From JAXLVB01 sp046329195 (lineage in GTDB: Bacteria > Bacteroidota > Bacteroidia > Cytophagales > Spirosomataceae), in contig JAXLVB010000001.1 of assembly GCA_046329195.1 (NCBI GenBank), forward strand, positions 2,232,001 through 2,296,000: 64,000 bases of DNA, read 5' to 3'. The position numbers and the translations under genes were made by a program. Each line of letters starts with the position of its first letter. Within the stretch, counting starts at the first letter, position 1. Below the pieces are notes generated by a model. The model saw nothing but the letters and a program-made list of their open reading frames with translations. It did not search any database and was not told the origin of the DNA. This document shows positions 1 through 8,838 of the stretch, in pieces.

Positions 1-178
1 GTACGTTATGATTAGATATTTTAGGGTGTTTAAGGCGGAGGTATGGAGCAGGACCCTTGAAATACGATTATAAAACAAATTACAGCAGGTATAATATGGC
101 AAGAAATGGATAGTTTGATCCATTTTGACGTAAAAATCAGATTTACCAATTCTGCAACTTATAATCACCCAGAACCCA

Positions 179-186
179 TATATTTG
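179..186 (+). promoter_or_regulatory. Bacteroidota -7 promoter element
   Basis: TATATTTG fits the Bacteroidota -7 consensus TAnnTTTG and lies 16 bases before the ATG at 203. No clear -33 TTG was seen at the expected spacing, so this is a moderate call. Confidence 0.4.
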
Positions 187-202
187 TAGAAAACCTATTA
201 CT

Positions 203-1054
203 ATGCAACAATCCAGCTTGCTGACAACTATCATGCCCGTGGCGGTCGGAATCATTATGTTAGGCTTGGGGCTTTCGCTGACCACCGACGATTTTCGGCG
301 GATAGTGCAGTATCCTAAAGCGGTGTTTGTGGGCTTGTTTTGCCAGATGTTTTTGCTACCAGTTTTGTGTTTATTGATAGCTGCTAATACAGGTTTAAGC
401 CCTGCTCTTTCGGTAGGATTAATGCTATTAGCGGCAGCTCCAGGGGAGCCTGTTGCTAATTTATATAGCCATCTCTCAAATGGAGATGTAGCACTAAATG
501 TTACCCTAACGGCAACCAACAGCATTTTGGCTTTACTTTCTTTGCCCTTGATAGTCAATTTTGCTTTACGTTTTTTCTTAGAACAAGGCCAATATATTCC
601 GATGCCTTTTCAAAAAGTGATAGAAGTGTTCGCTATTGTATTAACTCCCGTGGTGGTAGGCATGTTGCTAAAACGACGCTCTCCTGCGTTTGCAGAGCGA
701 ATGAGTAAACCTGTCAAGGTGATTTCGGCAGTATTTTTGGTGCTGGTCATAGCAGCTGCTATTATTAAAGAGCGAGAAAATTTAGTAGCGGCTATTCAAC
801 AAGTTGGTTGGCCAGTTTTACTTTTTAATATCACGAGTTTGGGGGTAGGTTATTTGCTCCCGTTACTGATTCGGATTCCACAGCGACAAGCCGTTGCCAT
901 TGGGATGGAAGTCGGTATTCACAATGCTACATTGGCTATCTATATTGCTCTGAGCGTTTTGAACGATCCCATCATGGCCATTCCACCAGCGATTTATGGA
1001 GTCTTAATGTTTTTTACAGCGGCGGCTTTCGGCTACATCGTTAGTCGAAGATAA
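203..1054 (+). CDS. Bile acid:sodium symporter (BASS/SBF) family transporter
   Basis: The 283-residue protein is hydrophobic throughout, with about nine membrane segments. It carries the BASS-like core APGEPVANLYSHLSNGDVAL around residues 79-98, corresponding to the family's cross-over region that binds sodium and substrate. Known relatives co-transport sodium with bile acids, pantothenate, pyruvate or other organic anions; the substrate here cannot be read from sequence. The length is usual for bacterial members. A -7 promoter-like element lies just upstream and the next gene is 177 bases downstream, so it is probably a single-gene transcript. The family is fairly sure, the substrate unknown. 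Confidence 0.82.
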   Translation: MQQSSLLTTIMPVAVGIIMLGLGLSLTTDDFRRIVQYPKAVFVGLFCQMFLLPVLCLLIAANTGLSPALSVGLMLLAAAPGEPVANLYSHLSNGDVALNVTLTATNSILALLSLPLIVNFALRFFLEQGQYIPMPFQKVIEVFAIVLTPVVVGMLLKRRSPAFAERMSKPVKVISAVFLVLVIAAAIIKERENLVAAIQQVGWPVLLFNITSLGVGYLLPLLIRIPQRQAVAIGMEVGIHNATLAIYIALSVLNDPIMAIPPAIYGVLMFFTAAAFGYIVSRR

Positions 1055-1231
1055 GCCTTGTTTGGACGCAATTTCGGCAATAAACAAAGGCTTCACTCTA
1101 AACTCAAGATAAATTTTTCGAAGAAAGTTTATACATTTAAGCCATCAAAAATGGTTGCTCATCGATGCTTGTTCAGCTCTCTGTTGAGTAGCTAATCAAA
1201 GTGGGTAAACCTCTAACCAATTTATTGTCAA

Positions 1232-2977
1232 ATGCTTGATTTTCAGATTAAAGAACAAGCTCAGACCTATGATGTTGTGATTGTAGGCTCAGGAGCTGGC
1301 GGAGGTATGGCGGCATACATGCTGGCAAAAGCAGGTGCCAAAGTATGTCTGTTAGAAGCAGGTGGGTATTTTGACCCTGCCGACCCCAAGTATATTACCC
1401 AACTGAAAAACCCATGGGAGTCGCCTCGCAGAGGCGCAGGGACAACCCGTGCTTTTGGGGACTTCGATGCAGCCTGGGGTGGCTGGCAAATCGACGGTGA
1501 ACCGTATTCGGCCAAGCCGGGGACCGAATTCTTCTGGTTCCGTAGCCGCATGTTAGGGGGGCGTACTAACCACTGGGGGCGGATTTCGCTTCGCTTTGGC
1601 CCAGACGATTTTCGGCGAGGTTCGATTTCGGGTATCGGCGACGACTGGCCTATTGGCTACGAAGACATAAAACCTTTTTACGACCGTGTGGACAAGTTGG
1701 TTGGGGTGTTTGGGACGAATTTGGGCATGCCTAACGAACCAGATGGTTACTTTTTGCCTCCACCCAAACCTCGTTTGCACGAGCTAATGCTCACCAAGGC
1801 AGGCAAGCAGATTGGCGTTCCGGTGGTGCCTTCTCGGATGTCGATGCTTACCAAAAAAATTAATGATGAGCGTGGCGTTTGTTTTTACTGTGCACAATGT
1901 GGTCGGGCATGTCAGGTGTACGCCGACTTCTCGTCGTCATCGGTGCTGGTAATTCCTGCGCTTAAAACGGGCAATGTTACGCTTATTAATAATGCGATGG
2001 CCCGTGAGGTGCTAACCGACCCCAAAACTGGATTGAGCACGGGGGTATCGTATGTAGATAAAGTGACGTTAGAAGAAAAAACGGTGCGAGGTAAGGCCGT
2101 GATGTTGGCAGCCAGTGCCTGCGAGTCAGCCCGAATTCTTCTCAATTCAAAATCGGCTCGATTCCCTAATGGCTTAGCCAATACTAGCGGAGTAATTGGG
2201 AAATATCTCAACGACTCGACGGGTGCCAGTCGAGGTGGCTTTGTGCCAATGCTGATGGACCGCAAGCGCTACAACGAAGACGGCGTAGGCGGTATGCACG
2301 TGTACACGCCTTGGTGGCTCGACAACAAAAAACTGGACTTTGCTCGTGGCTATCACATCGAATACGGTGGAGGCATGGGTATGCCAGGCTATGGCTTCGG
2401 TATGAATATGCAAGATATGAATGGTAAATATGCCTACCCTGACGGAAAAACCTTGCCCGCAGGAGGGTATGGTTCTCGCTTGAAAGAAGATGCTCGGCGT
2501 TTTTATGGAGCATACATTGGCATGGCTGGCCGTGGAGAACCTATTCCGTTAGAAAGTAACTATTGTGAAATTGACCCTAATAACGTGGATAAATACGGGA
2601 TTCCGACCTTGCGATTCCACTACAAATGGTCAGAGCATGAGATTAAGCAAGCCAAACACATGCAAGATACGTTTGAGGAGTTGATTCATGCGCTGGGTGG
2701 TGTACCAACAGGTACCAAGCCAGGCCCTGAACGAAACTATGGCTTGGCTCGCCCCGGTGAAATCATCCACGAAGTAGGTACCGTGCGGATGGGGAACGAC
2801 CCAAGCAAATCAGCATTGAATAAGTATCAACAAGCACACGACGTGAAGAACTTGTTTGTAGTAGATGCTGCTCCGTTTGTGTCGCAAGGAGACAAAAATG
2901 TCACATGGACGATTTTGGCTTCTTCTATGCGCACGTCTGAGTATTTGATTGATGAAGTCAAAAAGAAAAACATCTAA
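1232..2977 (+). CDS. GMC family FAD-dependent oxidoreductase
   Basis: The 581-residue enzyme has an N-terminal Rossmann FAD motif (GSGAGGGMAAYMLAKAG, residues 19-35), the GMC substrate domain with GGRTNHWGR near 109-117, and a GMC C-terminal domain with HEVGTVRMG and GDKNVTW, which supply the expected catalytic His and Asn. A cysteine cluster, C217-x2-C220-x2-C223-x3-C227, resembles the iron-sulfur ligand region of membrane-linked glucose, fructose and gluconate dehydrogenases; cluster binding here is inferred. It leads an operon with a DUF5995 gene 12 bases downstream and a gluconate-dehydrogenase-subunit-3-like gene. No cytochrome c subunit is nearby, so the electron acceptor is unknown. 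The substrate is probably a sugar, sugar acid or alcohol. Confidence 0.88.
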   Translation: MLDFQIKEQAQTYDVVIVGSGAGGGMAAYMLAKAGAKVCLLEAGGYFDPADPKYITQLKNPWESPRRGAGTTRAFGDFDAAWGGWQIDGEPYSAKPGTEFFWFRSRMLGGRTNHWGRISLRFGPDDFRRGSISGIGDDWPIGYEDIKPFYDRVDKLVGVFGTNLGMPNEPDGYFLPPPKPRLHELMLTKAGKQIGVPVVPSRMSMLTKKINDERGVCFYCAQCGRACQVYADFSSSSVLVIPALKTGNVTLINNAMAREVLTDPKTGLSTGVSYVDKVTLEEKTVRGKAVMLAASACESARILLNSKSARFPNGLANTSGVIGKYLNDSTGASRGGFVPMLMDRKRYNEDGVGGMHVYTPWWLDNKKLDFARGYHIEYGGGMGMPGYGFGMNMQDMNGKYAYPDGKTLPAGGYGSRLKEDARRFYGAYIGMAGRGEPIPLESNYCEIDPNNVDKYGIPTLRFHYKWSEHEIKQAKHMQDTFEELIHALGGVPTGTKPGPERNYGLARPGEIIHEVGTVRMGNDPSKSALNKYQQAHDVKNLFVVDAAPFVSQGDKNVTWTILASSMRTSEYLIDEVKKKNI

Positions 2978-2989
2978 CCAAAGGCGAGA

Positions 2990-3796
2990 GTGTTAGAGTT
3001 TTTGATGAGTTATTGGGGAGTTCATAAAATATTGATTTTCATGGTAAAGCTTGCTCGTACTACAGATGAGGTTGTAGAGGAGTTGGAGAAAATCATCGAA
3101 GAATGCATCCAACAACGTAACCAACTGGGCATTTTTGCCGCCTTATACCGAAAAGTTACACTGAATGTAAAACGGGCCATTGCTAACAACCGTTTTGAAA
3201 ATGGTCAGCGTATGGAGTTGTTTGATGTGGCTTTTGCCAATCGGTATTTAGAAGCTTATCAGCAAAATCGGTTGGGTGGTAAGCCCACGTCGGCATGGGG
3301 AATTACGTTTGAGTCCATTAAACATCGAAAACTGATTTTGATGCAGCACCTATTAATGGGAATGAACGCCCACATTAGTTTAGATTTAGGCATTGCTGCT
3401 TCTGAAGTTTGCCCCGGCGAACAGCTATCAACCCTGCGTAACGATTTTGTAGAAATTAACCACCTCTTGGTTGAAATGGTAGATGAAGTGCAAGACCGTA
3501 TCGGTCAAGTATCGCCTACTGTAAAAATTGTAGATTGGGTGATGGTTCGTTTGGACGAAGCCATTGTGAGGCAAGGTCTTCTGATGGCAAGAGATGCCGC
3601 ATGGGATGTAGCTCAACAGTTGTCGGCTCTTCCAACCGAACGCCGTAGCCAGTTGATAGCTAACCTTGATTATAAAGTAACTGGCTGGAGTAAGACGATT
3701 AAAAGCCCGCCGTGGGTGTTACAACCCATTGTAAATCTTGTTCGACGAACAGAAACTCATCAAATACCCAAATTGATTCAAACCTTATACTACTGA
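2990..3796 (+). CDS. DUF5995 family protein
   Basis: The 268-residue protein matches the conserved pattern I associate with DUF5995: ARTTDEVVEELEKII, a central GMNAHISLDLG segment and a following helical half. It is probably soluble and all-helical; no catalytic function is established. It sits 12 bases after the GMC oxidoreductase and 30 bases before subunit 3, so it is very likely co-transcribed and functionally tied to that dehydrogenase. The listed GTG start is uncertain. In-frame ATGs at 3005 and 3041 are good alternatives, and 3041 would remove an uncharacteristic hydrophobic lead and start right before the conserved region. Confidence 0.7.
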   Translation: MLEFLMSYWGVHKILIFMVKLARTTDEVVEELEKIIEECIQQRNQLGIFAALYRKVTLNVKRAIANNRFENGQRMELFDVAFANRYLEAYQQNRLGGKPTSAWGITFESIKHRKLILMQHLLMGMNAHISLDLGIAASEVCPGEQLSTLRNDFVEINHLLVEMVDEVQDRIGQVSPTVKIVDWVMVRLDEAIVRQGLLMARDAAWDVAQQLSALPTERRSQLIANLDYKVTGWSKTIKSPPWVLQPIVNLVRRTETHQIPKLIQTLYY

Positions 3797-3826
3797 TGCA
3801 AGTCGGTGGTTGAACTATCCAAAATT

Positions 3827-4468
3827 ATGAAACGAAGAGACACGCTCAAAGCTATATCGCTTACGTCACTCGGAATGGCGGCCTTGCCTTCGGGCGAGAC
3901 AGTAGCCGCACCCGTTGACAATCAGCCGGTAAAAGTACCCGGTGGCCGACTCAAAGAAGAGGCCATTCGAGATGCGAAACTACACGCTGAGAAGTTTTTT
4001 ACCCCACACGAACTCAAAACAGTTACTGTTTTAGGTGACATCATTCTGCCCGCCGATGCTAAGTCGGGGAGCGCTTCGCAAGCGGGGGTGCCAGCGTTCA
4101 TTGAGTTTATGATGAAAGACCAGCCTCAGCACCAAACTCCTATGCGAGGTGGCATCAAGTGGCTTGATAACGAATCGGTGAAACGGTTCGGGAAAAAGTT
4201 TGTGGAATGTACCAAGACTCAGCAAATCGAAGTGGTAGATGACATCGCCTATCCTGAAAAAGTAAAGCCAGCTCATGCACAAGGGGCAGCGTTTTTCTCA
4301 AAAATGCGTGATTTTGTCATGACCGGCTTTTATACCAGCCCCATGGGGTTCAAAGATTTAGGCTACATGGGCAATACACCCAACATGTGGACGGGTGTAC
4401 CCAAAGATGTATTGGACAAATACAGTCTTTCGTACGACCCTAATATCAAGTACGCAGACATGGAATAA
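3827..4468 (+). CDS. Gluconate 2-dehydrogenase subunit 3-like protein
   Basis: The protein (213 residues from this ATG) starts MKRRDTLKAISLTSLGMAAL, a twin-arginine-like export signal. It continues with the subunit-3 pattern FFTPHELKTVTVLGDIILPA and, near the end, MTGFYTSPMGFKDLGYMGN. In characterised dehydrogenases this small subunit accompanies the flavoprotein and carries it across the inner membrane through its Tat signal. The GMC subunit here has no signal of its own, which fits hitch-hiker export. A GTG seven codons upstream (3806) is possible, but the ATG places the RR motif at the very N terminus and is preferred. It is the last gene of the operon, followed by a strong terminator. Confidence 0.82.
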   Translation: MKRRDTLKAISLTSLGMAALPSGETVAAPVDNQPVKVPGGRLKEEAIRDAKLHAEKFFTPHELKTVTVLGDIILPADAKSGSASQAGVPAFIEFMMKDQPQHQTPMRGGIKWLDNESVKRFGKKFVECTKTQQIEVVDDIAYPEKVKPAHAQGAAFFSKMRDFVMTGFYTSPMGFKDLGYMGNTPNMWTGVPKDVLDKYSLSYDPNIKYADME

Positions 4469-4488
4469 GTGTTTGATAGCTAACAGGG

Positions 4489-4535
4489 AGAAAGGCTTCC
4501 TCTGTCTCAATGACTCAGGAAGCCTTTCTATTTTG
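4489..4535 (+). terminator. Intrinsic terminator of the GMC operon
   Basis: Perfect 13-base arms AGAAAGGCTTCCT (4489-4501) and AGGAAGCCTTTCT (4517-4529) are separated by 15 bases and followed by ATTTTG. It lies 20 bases after the subunit-3 stop codon. Confidence 0.8.
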
Positions 4536-4551
4536 TAGCCTCAATAAAGAA

Positions 4552-5148
4552 CTATTTATTATTCGTGTATTGATTGGCTCGGATATTTTGAGCAGCATCG
4601 GCTACCGTTCGGTTGATGCGCTCCAAGCGAGTTTCGGGGCGTTTAGCACTTTCAATCCACCACAAGATTGCCTTTTTGGCCGAAGGCGGAAACGCATCAA
4701 AATACTGCTTAGCTTTTGGGTTATTGACCAGTGCATCGTCCAAATCTTCGGGGATGGTCAGGGCTTCTACAGCGTCTAAGGCAGTCCAAGTGCCATTTTG
4801 TTTGGCAATTTCTATTTTTTGCAAGCCTGCCTCGGCCATCAAGCCATCGGCAATGAGTTTTTCGATTCGTGTTTTGTTGAGTTTACTCCAAACGCTCTTT
4901 GGATTTCGAGGCGAAAAAAGTTGCTTATAACTCTGCTCGTCTATGGTGTTGGGCTTGCTATCAATCCACCCAAAACACAGGGCTTCTTCCACGGCTTCGT
5001 CGTAAGTGAGGCTGGGCACTCCACTCGATTTTTTGTAATAAATCAACCAAACGCCTTGTTGAGACGTATGATTGTCGGCGAGCCATTGCCTCCAATGTGC
5101 TCGGGAAGGTGCATAATAATGTTCAAGTGAATCAAGCAATGAGGGCAT
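4552..5148 (-). CDS. YdeI/OmpD-associated family protein
   Basis: The 198-residue protein has the family's hallmarks: WLADNHTSQQGVWLIYYKKS near the start, YDEAVEEALCFGWIDSKPNT, and a C-terminal helical domain with AFPPSAKKAILWWIESAKRPETR. Proteins of this family are small cytoplasmic proteins without a settled biochemical role. The lysine/arginine-rich C-terminal segment TRLERINRTVADAAQNIRAN is typical. It is the last gene of a minus-strand run of small genes, 38 bases after the DUF2752 gene, and may be co-transcribed with them. Family assignment is good, function unknown. Confidence 0.8.
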   Translation of the reverse strand: MPSLLDSLEHYYAPSRAHWRQWLADNHTSQQGVWLIYYKKSSGVPSLTYDEAVEEALCFGWIDSKPNTIDEQSYKQLFSPRNPKSVWSKLNKTRIEKLIADGLMAEAGLQKIEIAKQNGTWTALDAVEALTIPEDLDDALVNNPKAKQYFDAFPPSAKKAILWWIESAKRPETRLERINRTVADAAQNIRANQYTNNK

Positions 5149-5186
5149 AAAAATCAGTTATTGATGGCCTAGCAAAGAACTGTGTA

Positions 5187-5555
5187 TCAAGGAGGCGTTA
5201 AAAACTCAAACCCATGAAGGTTACGAACAATGGCAAACAGCAATAAGAGAACCAAAAACGACAAACCCACATAAGGACGCCGAACAAGCCGCAGGACTTT
5301 TAAACCCAAAAACTCAGATAGTAACCCTATAAATAAAAGAGGCAATATGATGAAAATAAGCAAGTTGTACTGAGCAGCCTCCTGCGCATGTCCATGGAGC
5401 AGGAAATGAAAGGCTCTTTGGCCACCACAACCCGGACAATACCAGCCGGTAGCTTCATGAAAAAGGCAAGGAATGCCTATTGAGGTAGCCGAAAATACAG
5501 CATAGTAGTACCAAAGTGTCCCTATGGTAATGACCCCAAGAGTTAGGTTTTTCAC
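5187..5555 (-). CDS. DUF2752 family small membrane protein
   Basis: The 122-residue protein has about three membrane segments and the DUF2752 signature around residues 29-46, CLFHEATGWYCPGCGGQR, with paired cysteines. The function of the family is not known; the CPGCGG motif suggests metal binding or a redox-sensitive pair. It lies 15 bases after the RDD gene on the same strand and is likely in the same small-membrane-protein operon. Confidence 0.75.
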   Translation of the reverse strand: MKNLTLGVITIGTLWYYYAVFSATSIGIPCLFHEATGWYCPGCGGQRAFHFLLHGHAQEAAQYNLLIFIILPLLFIGLLSEFLGLKVLRLVRRPYVGLSFLVLLLLFAIVRNLHGFEFLTPP

Positions 5556-5570
5556 GAATAGAGCCTCGGT

Positions 5571-6044
5571 TTAGACTTTATTGACCACGTAACCTTGCAC
5601 GGTTAAGTCATGAAGCGCTTGCTCTTTGTCATTGAAAAGCGGCCACAACCATAGCAACAAGCAGAAGTTGCCTGTGAGAAACTTTATTAGGGTTCTTAAA
5701 AAAGCCTCGCCAGTGGTTAAGGTTTGACCATGCTGGTTCACCACTTCGATTTTCATCACTAATTTACCAATAGTAGCCCGGCGAGGAGAACTAATCATGA
5801 TGACTTCGTACACAAAAGGGATGAGCATATACAACAAAATCACGAAGATAAGCCCCACACTAAAAAGGCCAATCATCATCGCTTGTATGGCTTCTTCGTC
5901 GGAGTTAACAGCACCAATACTTCCAAATACACCTGTAAAAACAAGTATCAGTATAATGATACTAAAAATGGCTCCAATGATGAAGTGATCAATGATTTGT
6001 GCGACGAGTCGGTTGCCAAAACCTGCTAGGCGAAGATTTTCCAT
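5571..6044 (-). CDS. RDD family membrane protein
   Basis: The preferred start at 6044 gives 157 residues beginning MENLRLAGFGNRLVAQIIDH, where the Arg-x8-Asp pattern in the first helix matches the RDD family. Three or four membrane helices follow, with SPRRATIGKLVMKIEVVN typical of the second half. A longer reading back to 6137 adds 31 residues that do not look like family sequence and is disfavoured. Family members are linked to ion or small-molecule transport in a few cases, but the role here is unknown. It sits between the PAP2-like and DUF2752 genes on the same strand. Confidence 0.75.
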   Translation of the reverse strand: MENLRLAGFGNRLVAQIIDHFIIGAIFSIIILILVFTGVFGSIGAVNSDEEAIQAMMIGLFSVGLIFVILLYMLIPFVYEVIMISSPRRATIGKLVMKIEVVNQHGQTLTTGEAFLRTLIKFLTGNFCLLLWLWPLFNDKEQALHDLTVQGYVVNKV

Positions 6045-6143
6045 AAGAATGAATTGAATGGGTTTGAAAAGATAAGGGGTGATGTTGCCAAGATAGACAA
6101 ATTGATGCAATACACCAAAAAATGGAAACCAATTCAATCGTAC

Positions 6144-6806
6144 TTAAACAAAAAAATAAACGGTAGTAAGACTTACCACTAGCCCCAAGGCTAAACCAGC
6201 TAGAATCTGCTGAGGCGTATGTGCATTAAGGTGGAGGCGTGCGCTGGTCAGAAAGCCAGTCAGGATAACCATCAGTATCATCGGAATAAATAAACCCGAG
6301 GCGCCCATCTTAGCTGCTATACCTAGTAAGGCACCCAATACACCACTGATACCCACCGAATGCGCTGAGATTTTCCAGTATAGACTGATGATGGTGACCA
6401 AGCCAATACACAGGGTAATACTCATCAAAATAAGGGTAACGTCGGGGAGTTGGCGAAGACGTAACGCAAAAAACAAACACAGCAGCGTATAAACCAGTGT
6501 TGTGACCAAATACGGCTGGCGGCGGTCGGCGAGGGTTTCCATCTGGAGACTTTTGATAGCTCCAAACCGATACAAAACATAAATCAAGTAGGAGGGGAGT
6601 ACAAACGTAAAGTTGAAAATCAGCAGAATTAGCCCGATTTTAATAGGAATCTTGAGGCCAAACAAGTCTACTTGCGAGCCTTCGTTGAGTAGGTCTAAGT
6701 TTTGGATGCTTTCGGGCGCAAAGAAAAACAGAATGCTAAACAGCAGCGTTGGCATCATCAACGGATGAAACAACGCCGACAAATAACGGGCTACTTGGTC
6801 GTTCAA
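6144..6806 (-). CDS. PAP2-like membrane phosphatase-family protein
   Basis: The 220-residue protein has about six membrane helices. The second half carries degenerate PAP2 motifs: SAHSVGISGVLGALLG in place of PSGH, and ARLHLNAHTPQQILAG in place of SRxxxxxHxxxD. Active PAP2 phosphatases use two histidines and an arginine; here both histidines can be seen, but the second motif has Gln where Asp is usual. Bacteroidota often encode such PAP2-like proteins of unknown substrate, with lipid phosphates or lipid A as possibilities. It is the first gene of a minus-strand group running to the YdeI-like gene. Confidence 0.65.
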   Translation of the reverse strand: MNDQVARYLSALFHPLMMPTLLFSILFFFAPESIQNLDLLNEGSQVDLFGLKIPIKIGLILLIFNFTFVLPSYLIYVLYRFGAIKSLQMETLADRRQPYLVTTLVYTLLCLFFALRLRQLPDVTLILMSITLCIGLVTIISLYWKISAHSVGISGVLGALLGIAAKMGASGLFIPMILMVILTGFLTSARLHLNAHTPQQILAGLALGLVVSLTTVYFFV

Positions 6807-6896
6807 CGATGGAAAAAGAGTTAGAATTTTGGTGCTAAAGTTACACCAAGATTCTACGCATTTGCAAGTGTCGGGTCGTTCTTTTCTTCACGACAA

Positions 6897-8369
6897 TCAA
6901 AGCTGTTTGCGCAAGCGAGCCACCGGGATATTGAGCTGCTCACGATACTTGGCTACCGTACGGCGGGCAATGTTGTAACCCCTTAGGTTAAGGAGTTTTT
7001 CGAGTTTATCGTCCGACAGTGGATTCTTTTTAGGTTCGTTTTCAATGAGTTCTTTCAAGATGTTTTTGACCTCACGGCTGCTGGCGTCTTCGCCAGAGTC
7101 GGTGGCAATGCCTTCAGAGAAGAAATATTTGAGTGGATAAATGCCAAACTCAGTTTGCACCGATTTGCTGTTGGCCACCCGAGATACCGTTGAGATGTCC
7201 ATTTCAATGCGGTTGGCGATGTCTTTCAGAATCATGGGCCGGAGCTTTGATTCGTCGCCTTCCAAGAAAAACTCCCGTTGATATACCACGATGGCCGTCA
7301 TGGTTTTCATCAGTGTATTTTGGCGCTGCTTAATGGCATCAATAAACCACTTGGCAGAGTCTAACTTTTGCTTTATAAACTGAACGGTTTCTTTAATCAT
7401 CCGATTCTGTTTGTCGCTCTTGTCGTAAGTATCGAGCATATCGGCAAACGAACGGCTGATGCGGAGTTCGGGGGCATTTTTGGAGTTAAGTGTCACTTCC
7501 AGCTTGCCGTTGTTGTTATAAACAATAAAATCAGGAATCAAGTATTGTACCCAGCCACTGTCGCTTTCGTTGCCACCGGGCTTGGGGTTGAGTTTTGTAA
7601 TCAGGCGAATCGCCGCTTTCATGTCGTCGTCGCTGATTTCGAGGCGCTTCTGAATTTTCTCGTAATGCTTTTTAGAAAACTCATCAAAATAATCATCAAT
7701 AATCCGAATGGCATTCTGAACCACTGGGTCATGGATGCCCTTGCGGTCGAGTTGGAGCAGCAAACATTCAGCTAAATCACGTGCGCCAATTCCTGGAGGG
7801 TCAAAAGTCTGGATTTTTCGTAACACAGCTTCGACTTCCTCAATGTTGGTATAAACCCCTTGGATAAACGCCAAATCGTTGACAATAGACTGTAACGGAC
7901 GCCGAATGTAGCCATCTGACTCAATACTTCCAATGAGTTGATTTCCAATGACTTCCTCGTGTTCGTCGAGGCGTAAATAACCCAATTGTTGAAGCAGTAA
8001 ATCTGTTAGGGTCGTGATGTTGGCCAGCGGAAAGTCTCGGTCGTCGTCGCCTTGCCCGCCGCCATCGCCTTGCATTTTGTAGCCGTGGATTTCGTCGTCA
8101 TGCAAATAGCTGTCTATGTCCACTTCCTTGTGCGTTTCGGTAAACTGGTCGTCATCATCGTAGTCATTATCCTCTTTGTAGTCGTCATCATAGTCATTAT
8201 CAGCATCTTGCCAGTCTTCCATTCCTTCCTCAAGGGCAGGATTAATTTCTAATTCTTCCTCAATACGAGTTTCTAACTCGGCAGTAGGAATTTGTAAGAG
8301 CTTGATAAATTGAATCTGTTGAGGCGAAAGTCGCTGTTGCAGACTTTGGTTTAGGGTGAGCTTCTGCAT
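6897..8369 (-). CDS. rpoN: RNA polymerase sigma-54 factor
   Basis: The 490-residue protein has all three RpoN regions: a Gln/Leu-rich region I (LTLNQSLQQRLSPQQIQFIK), a strongly acidic region II (about residues 45-110), and the core- and DNA-binding region III ending in the RpoN box ARRTVAKYREQLNIP. Sigma-54 directs RNA polymerase to -24/-12 promoters and needs an AAA+ activator. No dedicated activator lies in the window: the ChlI-like ATPase at 15956-17491 lacks a GAFTGA-type loop that I can see. It is probably transcribed alone from the 470-base spacer it shares with asnS. Confidence 0.95.
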   Translation of the reverse strand: MQKLTLNQSLQQRLSPQQIQFIKLLQIPTAELETRIEEELEINPALEEGMEDWQDADNDYDDDYKEDNDYDDDDQFTETHKEVDIDSYLHDDEIHGYKMQGDGGGQGDDDRDFPLANITTLTDLLLQQLGYLRLDEHEEVIGNQLIGSIESDGYIRRPLQSIVNDLAFIQGVYTNIEEVEAVLRKIQTFDPPGIGARDLAECLLLQLDRKGIHDPVVQNAIRIIDDYFDEFSKKHYEKIQKRLEISDDDMKAAIRLITKLNPKPGGNESDSGWVQYLIPDFIVYNNNGKLEVTLNSKNAPELRISRSFADMLDTYDKSDKQNRMIKETVQFIKQKLDSAKWFIDAIKQRQNTLMKTMTAIVVYQREFFLEGDESKLRPMILKDIANRIEMDISTVSRVANSKSVQTEFGIYPLKYFFSEGIATDSGEDASSREVKNILKELIENEPKKNPLSDDKLEKLLNLRGYNIARRTVAKYREQLNIPVARLRKQL

Positions 8370-8838
8370 GACGTTGGGCGAGGATAGGTTTTACAATAAA
8401 CGAATATAATTGGGTTTCATGACCTTATTCCTCAATTATCGTTCCAATTTACAAGAATCGCAAATTTTTATGGTAGAAATAATATCGTTTGTGCGTAATT
8501 TTTGTATCAAATATTTGATAATCAATAAATTAATAATTTTTAAATTTTTTTGAAAAAATATTCAAATTATAAAAAATCGCCTTACTTAACACTGACAGCT
8601 GTGCGATTTTGAAGGTATAAAACCCAACCCAACCAGTTACCTTTATTGATGACCAAGTCACCTCAAAAGGCGTTTCGCATCTATTCATTTTTTTAATAGT
8701 AATATGCTGATAGTTAAGTAATTACAATTGATTAGTAGCCAATAAATAATAACGATTACAAGCTTAAATTGAACAATACCTTTCATTTCCTACACAGAAG
8801 GCGTATTTTTGCACCTCATTTTTAAAAAGAAGTAGTCA
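8370..8838. other. Divergent rpoN-asnS intergenic region
   Basis: This 469-base spacer separates two divergent housekeeping genes. The rpoN-proximal half is very AT-rich, with A/T runs around 8510-8575. The asnS-proximal end holds a recognisable -7 element. I found no ORF, tRNA or riboswitch, and no convincing rpoN promoter motif on the minus strand. Confidence 0.6.
8804..8811 (+). promoter_or_regulatory. Candidate asnS promoter, -7 element
   Basis: TATTTTTG matches TAnnTTTG, with a TTTC at 8781-8784 about 19 bases upstream as a weak -33 element. The asnS ATG is 28 bases downstream. Confidence 0.5.

Noticed and set aside
4510..5130. Plus-strand readings opposite the YdeI-like gene
   Set aside because: They overlap a convincing family member on the other strand and have no family features of their own.
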